Origin: Mycobacterium arosiense ATCC BAA-1401 = DSM 45069
GTDB taxonomy: Bacteria; Actinomycetota; Actinomycetes; Mycobacteriales; Mycobacteriaceae
Direction: 5' to 3'
Assembly (NCBI RefSeq): GCF_002086125.1
Contig: NZ_MVHG01000034.1
Coordinates: 1-45,422 of the forward strand
Length of the DNA: 45,422 nt
Below the pieces are notes generated by a model. It was given only the letters and a program-made list of their open reading frames with translations. It was not told where the DNA came from and searched no databases. Positions 40,781 through 45,422 of the stretch are shown piece by piece (the first letter of the stretch is position 1; every line of letters begins with the position of its first letter). The translations under genes and the position numbers were made by a program.

Positions 40781-42007
40781 GTGACCACCCCGACCACCGA
40801 CGGGCAAACGCGCGACCGGCTGCGCGTCCTGGTGCTCGGCAGCACCGGCTCCATCGGCACCCAGGCGCTGGACGTCATCGCCGCGAACCCGGACCGCTTC
40901 GAGGTGGTCGGCCTGGCCGCGGGCGGCGCGAACCTGGACACCCTGCTGCGCCAGCGCGCCGAGACTGGCGTGACCAACATCGCGGTCGCCGACGAGCGCG
41001 CGGCGCGACGGGCCGGCGACATTCCATTTTGCGGCCCCGACGCGGCCACCCGGCTGGTCCAGGAGACCGAGGCCGACGTCGTGCTCAACGCGCTGGTCGG
41101 CGCGCGGGGCCTGCGGCCCACGCTGGCCGCGCTGGAATCGGGCGCCCGGCTGGCGCTGGCCAACAAAGAATCGCTGATCGCCGGCGGTCCGCTGGTGCTG
41201 CGGGCCGCCAGGCCGGGGCAGATCGTGCCCGTCGATTCCGAACACTCCGCGCTGGCCCAGTGCCTGCGCGGCGGCGCCCCCGACGAGGTCGCCAAGCTGG
41301 TGCTGACCGCCTCCGGCGGCCCGTTCCGCGGCTGGACCGCCGCCCAGCTCGAGGACGTCACACCGGAGCAGGCGGGCGCCCACCCGACGTGGTCGATGGG
41401 CCCGATGAACACGCTGAACTCGGCCTCGCTGGTCAACAAGGGGCTCGAACTCATCGAGACCCATCTGCTGTTCGGCATTCCCTACGACCGCATCGAGGTC
41501 GTGGTGCATCCCCAATCGATTGTTCATTCGATGGTCACCTTCGTCGACGGCTCGACCCTGGCCCAGGCCAGCCCGCCGGACATGAAGCTGCCGATCTCGC
41601 TGGCCCTGGGGTGGCCGCAGCGGGTGGCGGGCGCGGCCGCCAGCTGCGACTTCAGCACGGCCTCTAGCTGGGAATTCGAGCCGCTGGACGGCGAGGTATT
41701 TCCCGCCGTCGAGTTGGCCCGGCACGCCGGGCAGGCCGGCGGCTGCATGACCGCCGTCTACAACGCGGCCAACGAGGAGGCGGCGGAGGCCTTCCTCGCG
41801 GGACGGGTCGGGTTCCCCGCGATCGTCAAAACCATCGCCGACGTGCTGCACGCCGCGGACCAATGGGCCGCCTCACCCGCTACCGTGGATGAGGTACTCG
41901 ACGCGCAGCGCTGGGCGCGCGAGCGGGCTCGGCGTTCCGTCGCGCACGCCCGGCCCGCCAAGGTGTCAGCAACAGCCTCCGCAATGGTGTCCAGAAAGGT
42001 CCCGTAG
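40781..42007 (+). CDS. dxr: 1-deoxy-D-xylulose 5-phosphate reductoisomerase
   Basis: Dxr (IspC) makes 2-C-methyl-D-erythritol 4-phosphate with NADPH, the second step of the MEP isoprenoid pathway and the target of fosmidomycin. The 408-residue enzyme has the NADPH site [31 protein letters not shown], the metal-binding [14 protein letters not shown] with the conserved Asp and Glu, the substrate loop ASGGPFRGW and [24 protein letters not shown] segment (here [20 protein letters not shown]). Downstream rip1 and ispG follow closely, a standard mycobacterial operon. Counterpart of Rv2870c. Confidence 0.97.
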   Translation: MTTPTTDGQTRDRLRVLVLGSTGSIGTQALDVIAANPDRFEVVGLAAGGANLDTLLRQRAETGVTNIAVADERAARRAGDIPFCGPDAATRLVQETEADVVLNALVGARGLRPTLAALESGARLALANKESLIAGGPLVLRAARPGQIVPVDSEHSALAQCLRGGAPDEVAKLVLTASGGPFRGWTAAQLEDVTPEQAGAHPTWSMGPMNTLNSASLVNKGLELIETHLLFGIPYDRIEVVVHPQSIVHSMVTFVDGSTLAQASPPDMKLPISLALGWPQRVAGAAASCDFSTASSWEFEPLDGEVFPAVELARHAGQAGGCMTAVYNAANEEAAEAFLAGRVGFPAIVKTIADVLHAADQWAASPATVDEVLDAQRWARERARRSVAHARPAKVSATASAMVSRKVP

Positions 42008-42012
42008 CCCAG

Positions 42013-43227
42013 ATGATGTTCGTAATCGGCATTGTGCTGTTCGCACTGGCCATCCTGATCTCGGTGGCCCTGCACGAGTGCGGGCACATGTGGGTTGCGC
42101 GCGCGACCGGCATGAAGGTGCGCCGCTACTTCGTCGGTTTCGGGCCCACGCTGTGGTCGACCCGACGCGGTGAAACCGAGTACGGCCTCAAAGCCGTGCC
42201 GCTGGGCGGCTTCTGCGACATCGCCGGCATGACCTCGGTGGAGGAACTGGCGCCCGACGAGACCGACCGCGCCATGTTCAAGCAGCAGGTCTGGAAGCGG
42301 GTGGCGGTCCTGTTCGCCGGTCCCGCCGCGAACTTCCTCATCTGCCTGGTGCTGCTCTACGGCATCGCACTGATCTGGGGGCTGCCGAACCTGCACCCGC
42401 CCACCCAGGCCGTCGTCGGCGAAACCGCTTGTGTGGCACCGGAAGTGGCCCCGGGCAAGATCGCGGACTGCACCGGCCCCGGGCCGGCGGCCCTGGCCGG
42501 AATCCGGCCGGGCGACGTCATCGTCAAGGTGGGTGACACGCCGGTGTCGACCTTCGAGGACATGGCCGCCGCCATCCGCAAGGTGCATGGCAGCGTCCCG
42601 ATCGTCGCCGAGCGCAACGGCACCGCGATCACCACCTACGTCGACGTCACCACCACCCAGCGCTATCTGGGCAACGAGCAGGGCGCTGCGCAGCAACCCT
42701 CGACCGTCGGCGCCATCGGCGTCGGCGCCGTCAAGGTCGCGCCCACGCACTACGGGGTCTTCACCGCGATCCCGGCCACCGTCGCCTTCGCCGGTGACCT
42801 CACCGGCGAGGTCGGCAAGGCGCTCGTGGCGATCCCGACGAAGGTCGGCGCGCTGGTGCACGCCATCGGCGGCGGGCAGCGCGACCCGCAGACGCCGATG
42901 AGCGTCGTCGGGGCCAGCATCATCGGCGGCGACACCGTCGACCACGGGTTGTGGGTGGCGTTCTGGTTCTTCCTGGCCCAGCTGAACCTGATCCTGGGCG
43001 CGATCAACCTGGTGCCGCTGCTGCCCTTCGACGGTGGCCACATCGCCATCGCGGTGTTCGAGAAGATGCGTAACCTGGTGCGGTCGGCGCGGGGCATGGT
43101 CGCGGCCGCGCCGGTGAACTACCTCAAGCTCATGCCCGCGACGTACGTCGTGCTGGTGTTCGTGGTCGGCTACATGCTGCTGACCGTCACCGCCGATCTG
43201 GTCAACCCGATCAGGCTCTTCCAATAA
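42013..43227 (+). CDS. rip1: Site-2 zinc metalloprotease Rip1 (RseP family)
   Basis: Rip1 performs intramembrane cleavage of anti-sigma factors and so controls SigK, SigL and SigM and envelope lipid composition. The 404-residue protein has the zinc motif His21-Glu22-x2-His25 ([12 protein letters not shown]) in the first membrane segment, a membrane segment at [18 protein letters not shown], a PDZ domain ([20 protein letters not shown]), and the second active-site motif [17 protein letters not shown]. The length equals that recalled for Rv2869c. It begins six bases after dxr, at ATG 42013 or ATG 42016. Confidence 0.96.
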   Translation: MMFVIGIVLFALAILISVALHECGHMWVARATGMKVRRYFVGFGPTLWSTRRGETEYGLKAVPLGGFCDIAGMTSVEELAPDETDRAMFKQQVWKRVAVLFAGPAANFLICLVLLYGIALIWGLPNLHPPTQAVVGETACVAPEVAPGKIADCTGPGPAALAGIRPGDVIVKVGDTPVSTFEDMAAAIRKVHGSVPIVAERNGTAITTYVDVTTTQRYLGNEQGAAQQPSTVGAIGVGAVKVAPTHYGVFTAIPATVAFAGDLTGEVGKALVAIPTKVGALVHAIGGGQRDPQTPMSVVGASIIGGDTVDHGLWVAFWFFLAQLNLILGAINLVPLLPFDGGHIAIAVFEKMRNLVRSARGMVAAAPVNYLKLMPATYVVLVFVVGYMLLTVTADLVNPIRLFQ

Positions 43228-43264
43228 CGAAACCGCCAACCACGAAACCGAAGGAATCAACACA

Positions 43265-44443
43265 GTGACCATTGGCCTGGGCATGCCGCCGACCCCGGCG
43301 CCCACGCTCGCGCCCCGGCGTACCACGCGCCAACTGATGGTCCGCGACGTCGGGGTGGGTAGCGACCATCCGATTTCGGTGCAGTCGATGTGCACCACCA
43401 AGACGCATGACGTCAACACGACGCTGCAGCAGATCGCCGAGTTGACCGCGGCGGGCTGCGACATCGTCCGGGTGGCCTGCCCGCGCCAGGAGGACGCCGA
43501 CGCGCTGGCCGAAATCGCCCGGCACAGCCAGATCCCGGTGATCGCCGACATCCACTTCCAGCCCAAGTACATCTTCGCCGCCATCGACGCCGGGTGTGCC
43601 GCCGTGCGGGTGAACCCCGGCAACATCAAGGAATTCGACGGCCGCGTGGGCGAGGTCGCCAAGGCCGCGGGTGCGGCCGGCATCCCGATCCGCATCGGCG
43701 TCAACGCGGGCTCGCTGGACAAGCGTTTCATGGAGAAGTACGGCAAGGCCACCCCCGAGGCGCTGGTCGAGTCCGCGCTGTGGGAGGCGTCGCTGTTCGA
43801 GGAGCACGGCTTCGGCGACATCAAGATCAGCGTCAAGCACAACGATCCCGTCGTGATGGTCGCGGCCTACGAGCAGCTGGCCGAACGGTGCGACTATCCC
43901 CTGCACCTCGGCGTCACCGAGGCCGGCCCGGCCTTCCAGGGCACCATCAAGTCCGCGGTGGCCTTCGGCGCGCTGCTGTCGCGGGGGATCGGCGACACCA
44001 TCCGGGTGTCGCTGTCCGCGCCGCCGGTCGAGGAGGTCAAGGTCGGCATCCAGATCCTCGAGTCGCTGAACCTGCGCCCGCGCGGGCTTGAGATCGTGTC
44101 GTGCCCCTCGTGCGGCCGCGCCCAGGTCGACGTCTACACCCTCGCCAACGAGGTCACCGCCGGGCTGGATGGGCTGGACGTGCCGCTGCGGGTGGCCGTG
44201 ATGGGCTGCGTCGTCAACGGTCCGGGGGAGGCACGCGAGGCCGACCTCGGCGTCGCATCGGGAAATGGCAAGGGCCAGATCTTCGTTCGCGGCGAGGTGA
44301 TCAAGACCGTGCCCGAAGCTCAGATTGTCGAAACGCTGATCGAAGAGGCACAGCGGCTCGCCGCCGAAATGGGCCACGAGATGAACACCGACGACGGCCC
44401 CGGAGCCATATCCAACGGTTCACCTGTCGTCACCGTAAGCTGA
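43265..44443 (+). CDS. ispG: 4-hydroxy-3-methylbut-2-enyl diphosphate synthase IspG (GcpE)
   Basis: IspG converts MEcPP to HMBPP with a [4Fe-4S] cluster, the penultimate MEP pathway step. The 392-residue protein has a TIM barrel ([40 protein letters not shown] strand, [11 protein letters not shown]) and the cluster cysteines in [15 protein letters not shown] and [20 protein letters not shown]. It starts at GTG 43265 with AAGGA upstream, 37 bases after rip1. Dxr, Rip1 and IspG in one run couples isoprenoid synthesis with an envelope protease. Counterpart of Rv2868c. Confidence 0.97.
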   Translation: MTIGLGMPPTPAPTLAPRRTTRQLMVRDVGVGSDHPISVQSMCTTKTHDVNTTLQQIAELTAAGCDIVRVACPRQEDADALAEIARHSQIPVIADIHFQPKYIFAAIDAGCAAVRVNPGNIKEFDGRVGEVAKAAGAAGIPIRIGVNAGSLDKRFMEKYGKATPEALVESALWEASLFEEHGFGDIKISVKHNDPVVMVAAYEQLAERCDYPLHLGVTEAGPAFQGTIKSAVAFGALLSRGIGDTIRVSLSAPPVEEVKVGIQILESLNLRPRGLEIVSCPSCGRAQVDVYTLANEVTAGLDGLDVPLRVAVMGCVVNGPGEAREADLGVASGNGKGQIFVRGEVIKTVPEAQIVETLIEEAQRLAAEMGHEMNTDDGPGAISNGSPVVTVS

Positions 44444-44494
44444 TTAAGGCCAGCGCCGTTTTGGTCTGAGATTCGCACCACAGAGAGTTCGCCT

Positions 44495-45349
44495 ATGTCG
44501 GCTCCGCCCCTGTTCCGCCTTGTCGGTGAGCGACGGGTGTCGGTGGTGCGCGACGCGGCAGCCGTCTGGCGGGTGCTCGACGCCGATCCCGTCGCCTCAT
44601 GCATGGTGGCGGCCCGGGTGGCCGACCACGGCATCGATCCCAACTCGATCGGCGGCGAGTTGTGGACGCTGCGCGGCGCCGACCAATCGCTGTGCTTTGC
44701 CGGCGCCAACCTGATTCCGCTGCGCGGCGCGCCGGCCGATCTGAGCGCGTTCGCCGACGAGGCCATGCGCGGGACGCGGCGCTGCTCGTCGCTGGTCGGC
44801 AGGGCCGAGCTGGTGTTGCCGATGTGGGAGCGGCTCGAGGCGGCCTGGGGCCCGGCCCGCGACGTGCGCGCCCACCAGCCGCTGCTGGCGTTGGCCAACC
44901 ACCCCAGCTGCGACCTCGACCCCGGGGTGCGGCAGGTCCGGCCGGAAGAGCTGGACGCCTACCTGGTGGCCGCGGTCGACATGTTCATCGGCGAGGTGGG
45001 CGTCGACCCGCGGCTCGGCGACGGCGGTCGCGGCTACCGGCGCCGAGTGGCCAGCCTGATCACGGCCGGGCGGGCCTGGGCGCGGTTCGAGCACGGCCAG
45101 GTCGTCTTCAAGGCCGAGGTGGGCTCGCAGTCCCCGGGCGTGGGCCAGATCCAGGGGGTGTGGGTGCACCCGGAGTGGCGGGGGCTGGGCCTGGGTACCG
45201 CAGGAACCGCGACGGTCGCCGCGGTGATCGTCGGCACCGGGCGCACCGCCAGCCTCTACGTCAACGACTTCAACACGGTCGCGCGCGCCGCCTACGCCCG
45301 CGTGGGCTTCACCGAGATCGGCACCTTCGCGACTGTGCTGCTCGACTAG
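44495..45349 (+). CDS. GNAT-family N-acetyltransferase
   Basis: A 284-residue two-part acetyltransferase, counterpart of Rv2867c and of about the same length. The N-terminal half (LFRLVGERRVSVVRDAAAVW) is a DUF4081-type domain. The C-terminal half is a GNAT fold with the acetyl-CoA loop VHPEWRGLGLGTAGTATVAA near residue 224 and the Asn-rich strand ASLYVNDFNTVARAAYARVG. The acceptor is unknown. It starts at ATG 44495, 51 bases after ispG. The stop is immediately followed by sequence that looks like the end of an insertion element. Confidence 0.88.
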   Translation: MSAPPLFRLVGERRVSVVRDAAAVWRVLDADPVASCMVAARVADHGIDPNSIGGELWTLRGADQSLCFAGANLIPLRGAPADLSAFADEAMRGTRRCSSLVGRAELVLPMWERLEAAWGPARDVRAHQPLLALANHPSCDLDPGVRQVRPEELDAYLVAAVDMFIGEVGVDPRLGDGGRGYRRRVASLITAGRAWARFEHGQVVFKAEVGSQSPGVGQIQGVWVHPEWRGLGLGTAGTATVAAVIVGTGRTASLYVNDFNTVARAAYARVGFTEIGTFATVLLD

Positions 45350-45422
45350 GAGCTTGCTGAATTAGTTCCGCGTGGCGGGCGTGGTCGTCGGGGGGCTTTG
45401 GGGATGATTGTTGGGTGCAGGG
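45350..45422. other. Non-coding end, possible IS terminus
   Basis: These 73 bases begin GAGCTTGCTGAATTAG directly after the GNAT stop and continue into G/T-rich sequence. The style is that of transposon ends, and M. tuberculosis has no equivalent here that I recall. No transposase frame can be read because the window ends. Low-confidence call. Confidence 0.3.

Noticed and set aside
40649..41863. Long minus-strand frame opposite dxr, continuous with the DUF2631 gene
   Set aside because: High-GC antisense frame; dxr on the plus strand has full family motifs, and the DUF2631 protein starts at GTG 40648 with a ribosome site.
41758..43842. 694-codon minus-strand frame across dxr, rip1 and ispG
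   Set aside because: It shadows three well-recognised genes, with low-complexity composition and no domain.

Overview
This is a high-GC mycobacterial chromosome segment, best matched to a slow-growing, Mycobacterium avium complex-like species. The evidence is gene order and protein similarity recalled from memory, not a database search. Nearly every core gene has a counterpart, in the same order, in the M. tuberculosis Rv2917 to Rv2867c interval, here written in the opposite direction. Mycobacterial hallmarks include LppW-like, MPT53-like and MPT63-like secreted proteins, a Rip1 protease, DUF2469 and DUF2631 proteins, many GTG starts and several probable leaderless transcripts. The window begins inside an IS5-family insertion sequence and its last 73 bases look like the end of another element, so it may be a contig bounded by repeats.

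Layout. 1-3.6 kb: IS5-type transposase, cysteine hydrolase, SF2 helicase and alpha/beta hydrolase, all on the minus strand. 3.7-10.4 kb: ffh (SRP54), an amidohydrolase, an N-acyl-D-amino-acid deacylase with its own TetR regulator and a candidate operator, DacB2-like D,D-carboxypeptidase, and a SnoaL-like protein. 10.5-16.3 kb: the translation and secretion run rpsP-khpA-rimM-trmD, rplS, lepB, rnhB and a DUF2469 protein, with an LppW-like gene convergent to trmD. 16.3-19.6 kb: GAF-ANTAR regulator, NAD-dependent epimerase, and fdhD without a neighbouring formate dehydrogenase, followed by six perfect 55-bp tandem repeats. 19.7-26.3 kb: yraN-comM-dprA (DNA processing), a ViuB-type siderophore-interacting flavoprotein, a lactate 2-monooxygenase-like enzyme, xerC and an M23 peptidase. 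26.4-30.2 kb: rpsB-tsf behind a long leader with a possible 29-aa upstream ORF and mutually exclusive hairpins, an amidase and a MarR regulator. 30.3-35.1 kb: an accessory block with ChaB-like protein, SDR oxidoreductase, a 58-aa hydrophilic protein, an MPT63-like secreted protein, an acyltransferase, a GlnR-like orphan regulator and CsbD. 35.3-45.3 kb: pyrH-frr-cdsA-rlmN, MPT53-like thioredoxin and CcdA-like partner, a DUF2631 protein, dxr-rip1-ispG and a GNAT protein.

How it works together. Most of the window is housekeeping: ribosome proteins and their maturation, membrane targeting and signal peptide cleavage, UMP and CDP-diacylglycerol synthesis, two steps of the MEP isoprenoid pathway, ribosome recycling and 23S rRNA methylation. 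The variable points are where M. tuberculosis carries pknI, fdhF, PPE45, IS1539 and mpt70-dipZ-mpt83; all are absent here or replaced by other genes. The most interesting non-core signals are three SigF-like promoters (GATT or GTTG, 15 nt, GGGTAA or GGGTAC) before ChaB, the 58-aa gene/SDR pair and CsbD; the rpsB leader; several clean palindromes at regulator or promoter positions; and a repeat family that forms a VNTR after fdhD and recodes the C-terminus of Ffh. I found no CRISPR array, tRNA, rRNA, prophage or classical defence system.
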